Source of the DNA: CAZXSK01 sp964642855
GTDB lineage: Bacteria > Planctomycetota > Phycisphaerae > SM23-33
Assembly (NCBI GenBank): GCA_964642855.1
Contig: CAZXSK010000013.1
Coordinates: 1-64,000, forward strand
Direction: 5' to 3'
Length of the DNA: 64,000 nt
Shown: piece after piece, positions 16,640 to 26,486 of the stretch
Layout: each line of letters starts with the position of its first letter
How positions within the stretch are numbered: the first letter of the stretch is position 1
Made by a program: the position numbers and the translations under genes
Notes under the pieces: generated by a model
Databases searched by the model: none
What the model saw: only the letters and a program-made list of their open reading frames with translations
What the model was told of the DNA's origin: nothing

Positions 16640-19195
16640 CTATCGAGCCGTGCCCCTGAGCGTCACATCGACCTGTCGGAAGGACCATTTGGGAACCACG
16701 GCTCCGGTGAGCCCCTTCGCCGAGGACTGGCCGGTTGGGTCTACCTGCAGCACGAATCGATACGTGCCGTCCGGTTGCCTGAATCGCTCCGGCTCGGGCA
16801 CTCCAATGGTGGCGGTGCCCATTAGATTGTCACGCTCTTCAAGCAGGACCAGACGTCCCTTGTGGTCCTTCTGGCCTGCGGGGATACCATACACAGATAG
16901 CCGGAAGTTCATCGCTCGCATGTCCACATCGAGAGTCACTTCGGGTCTTTCCAGCGGATCCATACCCTGGGGTACACGGGAGCGGACGATCAACGTGCCC
17001 GAATAACGAACATCGCTGAGGAAAGACGCGTTGACTCTGTTGTAGACCTGCGTACCTGCTGAGTCGAACGTCGTGTTCGTAAAGCCAGAAGGGATCAGAA
17101 CCGATGTGCCCGGGCGAGGAGGCTCTATCTCCAGAGGCCAAGCGATCACGCACCATCCCTGTCGGGTCATTTGCCTGTCCGAGATCGGCATGAGGGGGCT
17201 GTGCTGAACGTAGCCGATGGCAATCGGTCGCTTCTCGATGCGAAGTCTCTGGCCGGGAACCGAAACAAGACGTCCAAGCAGACGGTTCCTCCGCCGGTCT
17301 TCCGCCGTGTGAGTCAGGGAAGGTGTGAACTCCCCCTTGGTATAGGGGGTAAGGTCTTGGTCTTGGGCGAATCGGCCCCCAACGTTCGACGCCATCGGAC
17401 GGATAAATTCCACCTGGCTGAGCACATCGTCGGGGCCGACGGAGATCTCCGTCGGCATGCCCACCCCTAGCGAGCCCAAAGCGTAGGTACGGAACCCCGT
17501 GTAAATCACGGTCTGGGCGATCTCCGCGGGAAACTGGTTCTCGAGTACTCCCGTGAGTCCGTCGGAACCAAATGTCAGCGTCCCGGAGGTAGCTTGGCCA
17601 GGCAGTACGCTGTCGAGGAAAACGGCACGCGACGTGCGGCTGGGTATGGATACGTCAGGCAGGAGAATGGTTCTGGCCGTGCGGACCTCGCTGCTGGTAA
17701 GGGCTCCCAGAGCTGATTCCCGCTGGTCCTCGATGATACCGCGCGGGCTGTCAGAGGAGAGGACGGCTCCGGTCAGTTCCTGGGGGCCTGTGTAGTAGGC
17801 GAACAACTCCTGAACGCGCATCTCGCTTCCATCGCATAGAATCAGGCCGACGTATGTAATACGCTGCGGCTCGGAACGGGAAATGCTCCACACATAGACG
17901 CCGATCGACATCAGAACCGTCAGCGGGATCAGGACCAACCACAACCACTCACCTCGACGTGATCTTCGCAGCAGGAGCCCTGTTCCAACGATGATAGCTA
18001 CCAGGGCGAGGAGTGTTCCAGCCGGAATGGACCGTCCGGTTGCCTTCCTGCCGGCGATTTCCTCCAACGTTACCGGCGCAGCCTGGGAGGTCAGGAAGGC
18101 CTCCGACCGAATGGGAGGATGAACCATACTGGCCCGATAGATGGAATCGTATATAGGGTGAAGTTTCGACGGCTTGGTCGCTCCGAGGGGTAGGGCAAGA
18201 ACCATGATTCGCCCTGCACCGCATACACGGCGAGTCAGCAGAGGAAGCCCTTGGGCTTCATAGATGACGTCAGCCGTGGTTGCATGGAGCTCGGTCATCA
18301 AAGCCGGCCAGGGAAGCTCGACAAGTGGAAGCTCGTTGCGTTCGGTACGGTACAAATCAAAGCGGTCTGCTGGCGAGACAGCCTGAACCGAAGTCCGGCG
18401 GTGCGTCCCCAGGGCAATTACTCCAGCAGCTTGTCCCAGTTCGCCCGCGAGCAACTCCGGCATCGCTTCGCTCGATGTGATCAGCAGCGTATTCCCTCTG
18501 CGGACCCAGTCGAGAATCGCCTGCACGTGAACCGGTGACAGGGAATCGGCATCCATCCTTCGCATGATCAGCAGATCCAAACCGTCATAGCCATACCAGT
18601 GGTCTGCAGGCTTCCGGAATCGACTGAGCAGATAGGGCAGAACCGCGACATCCGTTCCCAGTTGTCGATCACTGAGGTTGCTCAGGAAAGCATGGCCGCC
18701 GTGCATCGACTCCGGGTCATCGCCTACTTTGGCCAGGATGCCGACATTCAGAGGCCCCTTCTCTACCAGCGATTCGCTGTAGCTGATTGGCGTCAGCTGT
18801 CTGCCGGCAGTGAGATCCCACAGCGAATAGGTGATTTCCGCCTGGTTGAGTCCCTGGATTCTGGTCTTGCGGGTCTGAAGTTCCTCGGGCTTGTAAGCGA
18901 ATGTCACTTCGCGAAGCGATTGTGCTGGAACTTCGACAACCCGTGAGTAGATGACCTTTGCGCCGGCAGAAGTCTGAGCCGTACAGGCAATCTTTATCTT
19001 CCGAGGCTGGTCGGAGCGATTGGCCACAACGGCCGTCTTCTGCATCCAGGATTTCCGGAAGACGTAACCAGCGAAAGGGCCCTTGGGTCTGCCGGACAGC
19101 TGGACTTCCTGCGCAGCGAGAAGTGTCGAGGAGAGCAGGACGGCCGAGGCCAGGACGCCTGTCAGGACAACCCGTGAAATCGGAATGCACTTCAT
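16640..19195 (-). CDS. Large membrane-anchored protein of the ABC operon
   Basis: An 851-aa protein of unknown family. It has a signal sequence (VVLTGVLASAVLLSSTLLA), an extracytoplasmic N-terminal half of about 390 residues including a GYDGLDLLIMRRMDADSL ... WVRRGNTLLITSS segment that resembles a glutamine-amidotransferase-like fold, two adjacent hydrophobic helices (TLLALVAIIVGTGLLL and WLVLIPLTVLMSIGVYVW) and a beta-rich C-terminal half. It is first in the operon, 41 bp before the ATPase gene. The ATG at 19195 is preceded by GGAAAG. By position it is likely a substrate-handling or regulatory subunit. Confidence 0.78.
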   Translation of the reverse strand: MKCIPISRVVLTGVLASAVLLSSTLLAAQEVQLSGRPKGPFAGYVFRKSWMQKTAVVANRSDQPRKIKIACTAQTSAGAKVIYSRVVEVPAQSLREVTFAYKPEELQTRKTRIQGLNQAEITYSLWDLTAGRQLTPISYSESLVEKGPLNVGILAKVGDDPESMHGGHAFLSNLSDRQLGTDVAVLPYLLSRFRKPADHWYGYDGLDLLIMRRMDADSLSPVHVQAILDWVRRGNTLLITSSEAMPELLAGELGQAAGVIALGTHRRTSVQAVSPADRFDLYRTERNELPLVELPWPALMTELHATTADVIYEAQGLPLLTRRVCGAGRIMVLALPLGATKPSKLHPIYDSIYRASMVHPPIRSEAFLTSQAAPVTLEEIAGRKATGRSIPAGTLLALVAIIVGTGLLLRRSRRGEWLWLVLIPLTVLMSIGVYVWSISRSEPQRITYVGLILCDGSEMRVQELFAYYTGPQELTGAVLSSDSPRGIIEDQRESALGALTSSEVRTARTILLPDVSIPSRTSRAVFLDSVLPGQATSGTLTFGSDGLTGVLENQFPAEIAQTVIYTGFRTYALGSLGVGMPTEISVGPDDVLSQVEFIRPMASNVGGRFAQDQDLTPYTKGEFTPSLTHTAEDRRRNRLLGRLVSVPGQRLRIEKRPIAIGYVQHSPLMPISDRQMTRQGWCVIAWPLEIEPPRPGTSVLIPSGFTNTTFDSAGTQVYNRVNASFLSDVRYSGTLIVRSRVPQGMDPLERPEVTLDVDMRAMNFRLSVYGIPAGQKDHKGRLVLLEERDNLMGTATIGVPEPERFRQPDGTYRFVLQVDPTGQSSAKGLTGAVVPKWSFRQVDVTLRGTAR

Positions 19196-19320
19196 ACTTC
19201 GCTTTCTTTCCGACAGAAATGTGGCATCGATGCAGAGCCAAGATCGTACTGAGTTCCTGGGCGTCACGCAAGTGCTCGACGCAGAGGAACCGGAAGACTG
19301 GCCCAACCATCTCTCGGCCA

Positions 19321-19329
19321 TGTTATACT
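19321..19329 (+). promoter_or_regulatory. Extended -10 promoter before the ATG at 19337
   Basis: TG-N-TATACT (19321-19329), an extended -10 element. No convincing -35 box is seen. The element ends 7 nt before the ATG at 19337, the same spacing as at 11183/11191. Confidence 0.45.
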
Positions 19330-19336
19330 AACCAGC

Positions 19337-20269
19337 ATGCGTCAGATCCGATGGACTATCCCTGCCCTATCAGCAGGATTCGCCCTTGCCCTGGCCGGGC
19401 TTACGGGCGTGGCGGAGGACAAGGACCCCAATGACCTTCCGCTGAAGGCAGACGCTCCGCTGTGCCCAAAACCCCAGGCCGGCAACGTAACGGGCGCGAT
19501 CTTGCCTCCCGATCGCGTCAAGACGATTCGACTGGTCTCCCGGGCGACGGGCAAGAGCTACCGATGTACGGAATACGATCCGAACTCGGGACAGTTTCGC
19601 TTCGCATCCGTTCCTGGCGACGCATCTTACGACGTCTGTGTGACCACCGGGGAGGGCAAGGAGTATCAGGGAGTCGACCTGTCCTTTGTTGATGCAAGGC
19701 TCCTGAGGCTCGCGGACATTCGTCGCAGGAAGCTGGGACTGAAACGTCCGAGGGACTACAGGTTCGACCAAAGTGACGCCAACTCGCTGCTTGATTGGGT
19801 GAAGTCATGGGACGATTTCCTCGAAGATCGGCGGGTACTCTACATTCGTGGGGACGGGCCGAAAGCTACCATGCTCGTGGAGTTGATGAGGACGCGGGAA
19901 TTCTACGCATCGGGCGGCAAGTTGGTCTGGCGGGTGGAGCTTTGGTATTTCCGCGAGAAACGCGGCGGATGGGACCGTCTGCCCGACCAGGAGCGGACAT
20001 TGAGACGAGAGAGGGTTTCGCCAGAAGAGTTCAGGAAGATCTCAGTCGAGTACTATCCGGCGCTGACGGCCTTTGTGGACCCCAATGGCCAGAGCGAGCC
20101 CGTACGATTCAGGCTGCCGAAAAAGCCTGATGCAAGCCGAGGCCGGCCGGCCGGGACCGACCCCAAGATCGAGGCGAATCCCCACATTCTCGGGCTCCCA
20201 GAGGAGAGCACGTCGAAGTCCGCCATCGAAGAAGACTCAGGCGAAGGTGAGGATGGTCGCGATGGTTGA
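19337..20269 (+). CDS. Hypothetical exported protein
   Basis: A 310-aa protein of no recognised family. The N-terminus is a signal sequence (IPALSAGFALALAGLTGVAE). The next 70 residues look like a carboxypeptidase-regulatory-like beta sandwich: GNVTGAILPPDRVKTIRLVSR ... GQFRFASVPGDASYDVCV. The middle has a helical segment with SLLDWVKSWDDFLEDRRV and the end is charged and disordered. It is divergent from the ABC operon. No ribosome binding site precedes the ATG, but an extended -10 element does. Confidence 0.72.
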   Translation: MRQIRWTIPALSAGFALALAGLTGVAEDKDPNDLPLKADAPLCPKPQAGNVTGAILPPDRVKTIRLVSRATGKSYRCTEYDPNSGQFRFASVPGDASYDVCVTTGEGKEYQGVDLSFVDARLLRLADIRRRKLGLKRPRDYRFDQSDANSLLDWVKSWDDFLEDRRVLYIRGDGPKATMLVELMRTREFYASGGKLVWRVELWYFREKRGGWDRLPDQERTLRRERVSPEEFRKISVEYYPALTAFVDPNGQSEPVRFRLPKKPDASRGRPAGTDPKIEANPHILGLPEESTSKSAIEEDSGEGEDGRDG

Positions 20270-20287
20270 GTGTCCTGGCCGCGCCCA

Positions 20288-22267
20288 TCAGTCGCCTGCG
20301 GATTCGTCAGGATCGCTCCCAATCCTGAACATGGGCTGACCGTTCGGGTCGATCCTGTCCTTCAGGCGAATCAGGTAGATCCGCCCCCACCGCTCTTCGC
20401 GAATGGGCGGCGTCTCGACGATGACATCTCCGAGCTGTTCGGGGTGGGTCTGGTACCACACGCTTCGATGGAGCTCGAAGTTGCCGTCCTTGGAGAGCTC
20501 CCCGGTTCCGAGTGCTGCCAGGCCGCGGTCGCAGGTGATCAGCAGCTTTCCTGTCAACTGGTTCAAGGTGGAAACCACCCGCCGATGGGACTCTTCGGCC
20601 GTTTCATCGGAATAGCGTATGCGAGCGGGAATTCTCTGGCCGAACCGCCCGAGGTATGGCTCGACGCACAGCTTGGCTGCGTAGTACATGTGCAGGGGCT
20701 CATCCTGGGCGATTCTGTCCACCTCCTTCGCGAAGCGGCGGATTTTCACGCCGTCGCCCGTCACGGCGTGCTCAGTGTTCATGTATCGGTCCAGGAAATG
20801 CATTCCCAGGCTGACCACACAGAGCAAACCCACCAGCAACCGGGTTCGCCAGGTCAGTCCCGCGTAGATGGCCAGGGACGTGGCTGTTACTCCGATCCCG
20901 ACCCATACCGGCAGAAGTGCCCAGGTCGTCGGGGCTACGTAGTAGGGCATCGAGATTACGTCGCGTAGAGCATCCGGAGCCAGATCCCAGGACAGGTAGG
21001 CTTGGGAAACGATCGCTACCAGCAGACCTGTGATGATCACAGAAGCTGCGAGTCCGTGATGCACGGCGTGTATTCCCCGGGCGCCGGCCTTGCCTTGACG
21101 GATCGCACGGTCGATCGCCCAGGCCGCCAGCATCGCCACCGCCCCGTAGCAGGGCAGAAGATAGTCAGGCCTGAACCCGTGTGAAAGCGAGTAGGGTATC
21201 AGGACGGCCAGTATCCAGGATAGCGGCAACACAATGGGTGAGGAACGGCCAAACCAGCGGCGCACGCCCACCAGGGCAAGCGCTCCGACTGCGAAAACCG
21301 AAATCGGCAGCGTCCGAACCAGAAGGTAGGCAACTGGTGGCCACGAGCTGGATTTCGGGGGGGACTGCCCTGAGCCGGTAATGCGCTGGATCACCTCGTA
21401 TCTGAACAGATACCGGAATTCCTCTCCGCCCCAGGCAAACAGAGCAGCCAGATAGGGGCCCATCAGAAGTAGATAGGCGATGATGCCCCATTGAAGACGA
21501 ACCGCTTTGATGGCGGTCCAGAGCCTGTGCGCGATCAGCCGTAAGAATACCAGCAGCTTGTCGCCTGGGCGCTGAATTCGGCTCAGGACACCGAAGCCGG
21601 GTCCCATGCCGGCTCCCAGCGCAACGAACCCAGCGACCAGCGGGATGTTCGCCACGCCCCAGCCCTTGGTGAACGCACCCAGCAGGATCGTTGCCCACAG
21701 GCCGACCAGCCAGTATTTTCTCATACGCTTAGGGGCTGGGTGAAACAACACACGGTCGACACAGAAAATCGATGCGGTGATGAAGAACGTCAGCGGCATG
21801 TCGGTCAGCGCAAGATACAGCAGCTTGGACATGTGCAGGCAGATCGGCCAGAGCACGCCGGTAATTAGTGCGATTCGCCTGCCCAACCACCGTAGCGTGA
21901 GCAGGTAGATCAGGACCACCGTACCGATCCCGCCAAGAATGGCGGGGATCCTGTAGACCAGATCATTGTATGCTCCGGTCAGCTTCAGCAGGGGGGCGAG
22001 CATCCAGGCGTACAGGGGAGGCTTCTTGAAGATGCCCTCGTCCTGCTGGCGGGGCATGAGCCAGTTGCCCCCTTGGGCGAGGTCCATGGCGGCTCCAACC
22101 TGCCACACCTGCGCAAACCGGTACGTGTGAGGCGGAGCTTGGCTGGCAATCAGAACCACCACCAGAACCAAGGCCACGATAACGGTCAGATCCATGATGA
22201 TCCTGGCCGGGTTGGCATGAGTCGACGTTTCCTCGGGCGACGGTCTGGAGAATCGCGGGATCTTCAT
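20288..22267 (-). CDS. GT39 (ArnT/PMT-like) glycosyltransferase
   Basis: A 659-aa integral membrane glycosyltransferase of the ArnT/PMT type, which moves sugars from a polyprenyl-phosphate carrier to lipids or proteins on the outer face of the inner membrane. After the first helix come QGGNWLMPRQQDEGIFKKPPLYAW, resembling the catalytic first loop (an acidic residue before KPPL), then about 11 more helices and a soluble C-terminal domain of about 170 residues. The ATG at 22267 overlaps the stop of the LAB_N gene (ATGA). With that neighbour it suggests lipid A or polyprenyl-sugar modification. Confidence 0.86.
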   Translation of the reverse strand: MKIPRFSRPSPEETSTHANPARIIMDLTVIVALVLVVVLIASQAPPHTYRFAQVWQVGAAMDLAQGGNWLMPRQQDEGIFKKPPLYAWMLAPLLKLTGAYNDLVYRIPAILGGIGTVVLIYLLTLRWLGRRIALITGVLWPICLHMSKLLYLALTDMPLTFFITASIFCVDRVLFHPAPKRMRKYWLVGLWATILLGAFTKGWGVANIPLVAGFVALGAGMGPGFGVLSRIQRPGDKLLVFLRLIAHRLWTAIKAVRLQWGIIAYLLLMGPYLAALFAWGGEEFRYLFRYEVIQRITGSGQSPPKSSSWPPVAYLLVRTLPISVFAVGALALVGVRRWFGRSSPIVLPLSWILAVLIPYSLSHGFRPDYLLPCYGAVAMLAAWAIDRAIRQGKAGARGIHAVHHGLAASVIITGLLVAIVSQAYLSWDLAPDALRDVISMPYYVAPTTWALLPVWVGIGVTATSLAIYAGLTWRTRLLVGLLCVVSLGMHFLDRYMNTEHAVTGDGVKIRRFAKEVDRIAQDEPLHMYYAAKLCVEPYLGRFGQRIPARIRYSDETAEESHRRVVSTLNQLTGKLLITCDRGLAALGTGELSKDGNFELHRSVWYQTHPEQLGDVIVETPPIREERWGRIYLIRLKDRIDPNGQPMFRIGSDPDESAGD

Positions 22268-22584
22268 GAATCTTCGCCAGCCTGCGAGCGCTGGCTTCTT
22301 GCGACCTTTCGTGGGTGGATATGGATGAAATACAGGTTCCGCAGATAAATGATCATGTTCAGGCTGAATCCGGCGATGAAGACAGGGTCTTGCCGGTAGA
22401 TCGAGTACGACAGCAGAATGACTGTGCCGATGACTGACAGATACCAGAAGGCGACTGGCATGACCGACTTCTTCTGTCGTTCGGTGGCGATCCACTGCAG
22501 AACAAATCGGCTGCCGAAGACGGCTTGGCCAAGGAACCCCAGGCTGCTCCAGACCATCTCCGCAGAGACAAAAGCGATTGGCAC
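22264..22584 (-). CDS. Lipid-A-disaccharide synthase N-terminal-like (LAB_N) protein
   Basis: A 106-aa membrane protein of the LAB_N family, with three predicted helices: WSSLGFLGQAVFGSRFVLQW, FWYLSVIGTVILLSYSIY and FIAGFSLNMIIYLRNLYF. In other bacteria the domain is found next to or fused to lipid A glycosyltransferases. The start is a GTG at 22584 with AAGGA 8 nt upstream; the open frame extends to 22737 without support. It overlaps the GT39 gene by 4 bp, so the two act together, perhaps as a flippase-like helper and a transferase. Confidence 0.82.
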   Translation of the reverse strand: MPIAFVSAEMVWSSLGFLGQAVFGSRFVLQWIATERQKKSVMPVAFWYLSVIGTVILLSYSIYRQDPVFIAGFSLNMIIYLRNLYFIHIHPRKVARSQRSQAGEDS

Positions 22585-22949
22585 GATGGCTTCCTTTCCA
22601 CAATGCCCTGCTTCCTGCGGGGGCAGGGCCAATCCCCGCTCACTGCCTGTATCGGCGGACAAGATGATATCCGTCCAGTCTGGAGCGTTACAAGCCGTCA
22701 GACATTTTGGGTTTCGGCGTTCAGCCTCAGCGTCCATGACTACTGGGGCTGGTGCCAGAGGCTTCTACCGGGATCGCCAGTGCCTGATTTCGCGGTGCAA
22801 ATCCTCCCTGGCGGGCACATTCCACTACACATCGTTCGCGTGATCTGGGATAATGCTTGGTTGACGTTTCGATCGCCAGGCACGGCCGTGTCGGGCATCC
22901 CGTTGGTTTGGAACCATGCGGTCTTTCACCAGGAATTTGGAGCAGGACT

Positions 22950-25592
22950 TTGGCAGAAGAGCGGCAGAACGGAAACGGCCCGGAAGACGGCAACGGACAG
23001 CCTGAGGAGCAAGGGGCGGGCGCACCACCGGCCCTGATTTTCCGAACCGAGCGCATCCTCGATCACCCCATCGAAGTGGAGATGCGCGAGAGTTATCTCA
23101 CCTATGCGATGAGCACGATCATGGACCGCGCGCTGCCCGATGTGCGCGATGGTCTCAAGCCGTCGCAACGGCGGGTGCTGGTGGCGATGAATGATCTGAA
23201 TCTCGGGCCGCGAAGCAAGCACCGAAAGTGCGCCAAGATCGCCGGTGACACGTCCGGCAACTATCACCCCCACGGTGAGAGCGTCGTCTATCCTACGCTC
23301 GTCCGTTTGGGACAGAGTTGGAACATGCGCACGCCCTTGGTCCATCCTCAGGGAAATTTCGGCTCGATTGACGGCGATCCCCCGGCTGCCATGCGCTACA
23401 CCGAGGCCCGCATGACCGCAGCGGCGACAGAGATGATGACCGATATCAATCTCAACACCGTCGACATGCACCCGAACTACGACGACACGCGCACCGAGCC
23501 GGTCGTACTTCCCAGCAAGTTCCCGAATCTGCTGATTAATGGAGGCCAGGGCATCGCCGTCGGCATGGCCACCAGCCTGCCTCCCCACAATCCCACGGAA
23601 GTCTGCGACGCCCTGTTGCTGATGATCGATAAACCCGACGTGACCGACGAGGATCTGATGAAGGTCATCCGCGGCCCCGATTTCCCGACTGGCGGGCTGA
23701 TCTGTGGCCGGAAGGGCATTGTAGAAGGCTACAAGACGGGCCGAGGCAAAGTGACCGTCCGGGCGAAGATGCACACTGAGCAGGCCCGGGGGGGCAAGAC
23801 CCAGGTCGTCATCACCGAGATTCCATACCAGGTTCTCAAGACGACAATCATCGAGCGGATTGCCAAGGTCGTCAAGGCCGGGCGAATTCCCGATATCACC
23901 GATGTCCAGGATCACTCTGACCGATCCGGTATGCGCATTGTCGTGGACGTCAAGAAGGGCGCCGAACCGGACGTGGTGATCAACCAGTTGTACAGCTACA
24001 CCCCGCTGCAATCGACGTTCAGCATCATCAACATTGCCCTGGTCAACCGGGCACCCCGCACGCTGACGCTTCGCGAGATGGTCCATTACTATCTGGAGCA
24101 CCGCAAGGACGTTACACGGCGCAAGACGGCATTTCTGCTGCGCCGGGCCCGTCAGCGTGCCCACATCCTGGAAGGCCTGATCCTCGCAGTTGCCGACATC
24201 GACCGAATCATCGAGACGATCAAGACCTCCCCGGACGTTCCGACTGCCAAGCAGCGCCTGATGGCGCTGAAACTCCGTCTGACGGAATCGGCCACCGTCC
24301 GCAAACTTCTTCCCGAACGTTTTGCGGAGAAAGCCGGAGGCAGCGACCAGACCCTGACGGGCGTGCAGGCAGACGCGATCCTTTCGATGCAACTCCAGCG
24401 ACTGACCGGTCTGGAGATCGAGAAGCTTGCGGGCGACTACAGCAAGCTCGTAGAGGAGATCGAAGGGCATGAGGCTGTCCTTGCCGACGAGGCCTTGCTG
24501 CTTGACATCCTCCGCGAAGACGTACATGAGATGAGGGAGAAGTACGGCGAGCCGAGACGGACACAGATCGTCGGCGACGTGGGTGATTTCGACATTGAGG
24601 ACCTTATCGCCGAGGAAGACGTGGTCGTCACTATCTCACACGAGGGGTATATCAAGCGCATGCCCCTCACGACCTATCGCAGGCAGGGACGGGGCGGCAA
24701 GGGAATCATTGGTTCGGACGCAAAGGAAGGCGATTTCGTGGAGGAGTTGTTCATCGCTTCCACCCACGACTACCTGCTGGTGTTCCTGACTAATGGCCGC
24801 ATGCATTGGTTGAAGGTGTACGATATTCCCTCCATGGCCAGGACGTCCCGGGGAAGATCCATCGTCAACCTCTTGGAAATCGGAGCAGATGAACGGATCT
24901 GTGCCGTGGAAGGTGTACGCGATTTCGATGAGAATCGCTTCCTCGTTACAGCCACCCAGAACGGCCAGATCAAGAAGACCTCGCTTGACGCTTACAGCAA
25001 CGTGCGTCGCGGCGGCATTCTTGCGACCGGACTGCAGGAAGGTGACCGGGTGATCGGTGTGGCCATTACCCGAGGTGAAGACGAGATCATGCTTGCCACC
25101 CGCGATGGTCAGGCCATCCGTTTCAAGGAGACCGATGTCAGGCCGATGGGCAGAACCGCTTCGGGCGTTCGCGGAATTAATCTGCGGGACGACGATATGG
25201 TTATCGATATGTGCCTCGTCGATCCGATGGCCACACTGCTGACGCTGTGCGAGAACGGCTACGGCAAGCGGACCGAGTTTGAGGAGTATCGGCTTCAGGG
25301 AAGAGGGGGATACGGCGTGATCAACATCCGTACTCCCGAAAGGAACGGCCGGGTCGTGGCTATGAAGTCCATCCGCGATGCGGACGAAATGATGCTCATC
25401 ACTTCCGGTGGCATGATTGTCAGGACCGCTGCGGGCGAGCTGCGCACGATCGGCCGGGCAACTCAGGGCGTGAGAGTTATCGCTCTCAATGCCGGCGACA
25501 AGCTCATTGGCGTTGCACGCGTGGTAACCGAGGACTCCGAACAGGCTCAACTACCCCTCGAGGATCAACCGAAACAGCAGAAGCCGGACTAG
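22950..25592 (+). CDS. gyrA: DNA gyrase subunit A
   Basis: An 880-aa type IIA topoisomerase subunit that cuts and rejoins DNA. The catalytic Tyr is in MRYTEAR (Tyr150). The breakage domain starts with SYLTYAMSTIMDRALPDVRDGLKP-type sequence; the C-terminal beta-pinwheel contains QGRGGKGI, matching the GyrA box, and a second QGRGGYG. The start is a TTG at 22950 with GGAGC upstream, since no ATG gives a better site. It carries a polar N-terminal extension of about 35 residues. At the positions equivalent to E. coli 82, 83 and 87 the residues are Glu, Ser and Pro. Confidence 0.94.
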   Translation: MAEERQNGNGPEDGNGQPEEQGAGAPPALIFRTERILDHPIEVEMRESYLTYAMSTIMDRALPDVRDGLKPSQRRVLVAMNDLNLGPRSKHRKCAKIAGDTSGNYHPHGESVVYPTLVRLGQSWNMRTPLVHPQGNFGSIDGDPPAAMRYTEARMTAAATEMMTDINLNTVDMHPNYDDTRTEPVVLPSKFPNLLINGGQGIAVGMATSLPPHNPTEVCDALLLMIDKPDVTDEDLMKVIRGPDFPTGGLICGRKGIVEGYKTGRGKVTVRAKMHTEQARGGKTQVVITEIPYQVLKTTIIERIAKVVKAGRIPDITDVQDHSDRSGMRIVVDVKKGAEPDVVINQLYSYTPLQSTFSIINIALVNRAPRTLTLREMVHYYLEHRKDVTRRKTAFLLRRARQRAHILEGLILAVADIDRIIETIKTSPDVPTAKQRLMALKLRLTESATVRKLLPERFAEKAGGSDQTLTGVQADAILSMQLQRLTGLEIEKLAGDYSKLVEEIEGHEAVLADEALLLDILREDVHEMREKYGEPRRTQIVGDVGDFDIEDLIAEEDVVVTISHEGYIKRMPLTTYRRQGRGGKGIIGSDAKEGDFVEELFIASTHDYLLVFLTNGRMHWLKVYDIPSMARTSRGRSIVNLLEIGADERICAVEGVRDFDENRFLVTATQNGQIKKTSLDAYSNVRRGGILATGLQEGDRVIGVAITRGEDEIMLATRDGQAIRFKETDVRPMGRTASGVRGINLRDDDMVIDMCLVDPMATLLTLCENGYGKRTEFEEYRLQGRGGYGVINIRTPERNGRVVAMKSIRDADEMMLITSGGMIVRTAAGELRTIGRATQGVRVIALNAGDKLIGVARVVTEDSEQAQLPLEDQPKQQKPD

Positions 25593-25937
25593 GTCCGGAA
25601 TACCCAGAATCCAAGGGCGGCTGCTTCCAGGGAAGGCGGTCGCCCTTGTCGTGCGCAGGCCCCATTTCTCGATCAATCTCTGACGGGCTCCGGTGGTTCC
25701 CGGCCAGATGAGCAGCCGGTGTATTGCTCAGGATGGAATGGGTCCCCGACACCATTCGCCGAAACATGAAAAATGCGAAACTCGACACATATCCCCTCTA
25801 ATGGCATGTATGTAAACGATTGTATTAAACAGGTTTATGGCCGCTTTAGGCGCGATATTAAGTTGCCTGGCGTGTGGTGAAACTGCTACAGACCGGGGCT
25901 TGCTGCGCCGATGGGGAACGAGGAGGGGATAGCGACC
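25593..25937. other. Intergenic region downstream of gyrA
   Basis: A 345-bp stretch without a gene. AAGGGCG (25613-25619) pairs with CGCCCTT (25641-25647) and could be the end signal of gyrA, but no U-tract follows. A second hairpin, GAATGG (25736-25741) with CCATTC (25752-25757), is a short palindrome. The section from about 25780 is AT-rich and probably contains the promoter of the next gene; no clear boxes could be fixed. Confidence 0.45.
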
Positions 25938-26447
25938 ATGACTTCGAAGTTAGACACATCCTGCAACTCAGACCGTCCGTCCCGCAAACAGCCAAGCCAG
26001 AGGCCTGGGCTGATCGTCAGGCGGCTCTGGTTTGCTCTTACCGCGTGCCTGATCGCTGTTGCGATGGTCAGCGTGTATGCCGATCCCCGAGAGCTGGCCG
26101 CATCGCCGAAGGTTGGGGTTGCGTGGCCTGGGTCGCAAGAGCCTGCCAGGCAAGCAGGTAGAGCGGCAACTCTCGATAAGTCAACGGGTTCCAGTCTGGC
26201 AGCGGTCGAAGATCGTGAGACTGCTGCCCCTTTACCTGAGCCGGAACCGGATCCATATGCAGGACTGCATCAGAAGAAAGCCGAATTGACCGAAGATTTG
26301 GCCCGCCTGCGGGAAGTTCTCGACCGGGCTGAACGAAGCATCGAAGCCGACCGCGAACGACTCGTAGTCCTGCAGTCTCGCGCACGCGAATTAGGAGTGT
26401 TCCCCCCAGAGAGTCCGGCTGGAGGAGAGTTCCCAAGCAACCCGTAA
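25938..26447 (+). CDS. Hypothetical exported coiled-coil protein
   Basis: A 169-aa protein of no recognised family. Basic residues are followed by a membrane helix or signal (LWFALTACLIAVAMVSVYA, about 31-49), a disordered stretch and a coiled coil (KKAELTEDLARLREVLDRAERS). It ends PPESPAGGEFPSNP. The ATG at 25938 has AGGAGG upstream; the frame from 25911 is not supported. It lies 39 bp before another exported coiled-coil protein, so they are likely an operon. Confidence 0.65.
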   Translation: MTSKLDTSCNSDRPSRKQPSQRPGLIVRRLWFALTACLIAVAMVSVYADPRELAASPKVGVAWPGSQEPARQAGRAATLDKSTGSSLAAVEDRETAAPLPEPEPDPYAGLHQKKAELTEDLARLREVLDRAERSIEADRERLVVLQSRARELGVFPPESPAGGEFPSNP

Positions 26448-26486
26448 GAGACGCCTTTGGAGGCGACGCTACAAGCGAGGTAGATC

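Noticed and set aside
22950..25592. parC rather than gyrA
   Set aside because: The C-terminal QGRGGKGI box and complete pinwheel favour GyrA.
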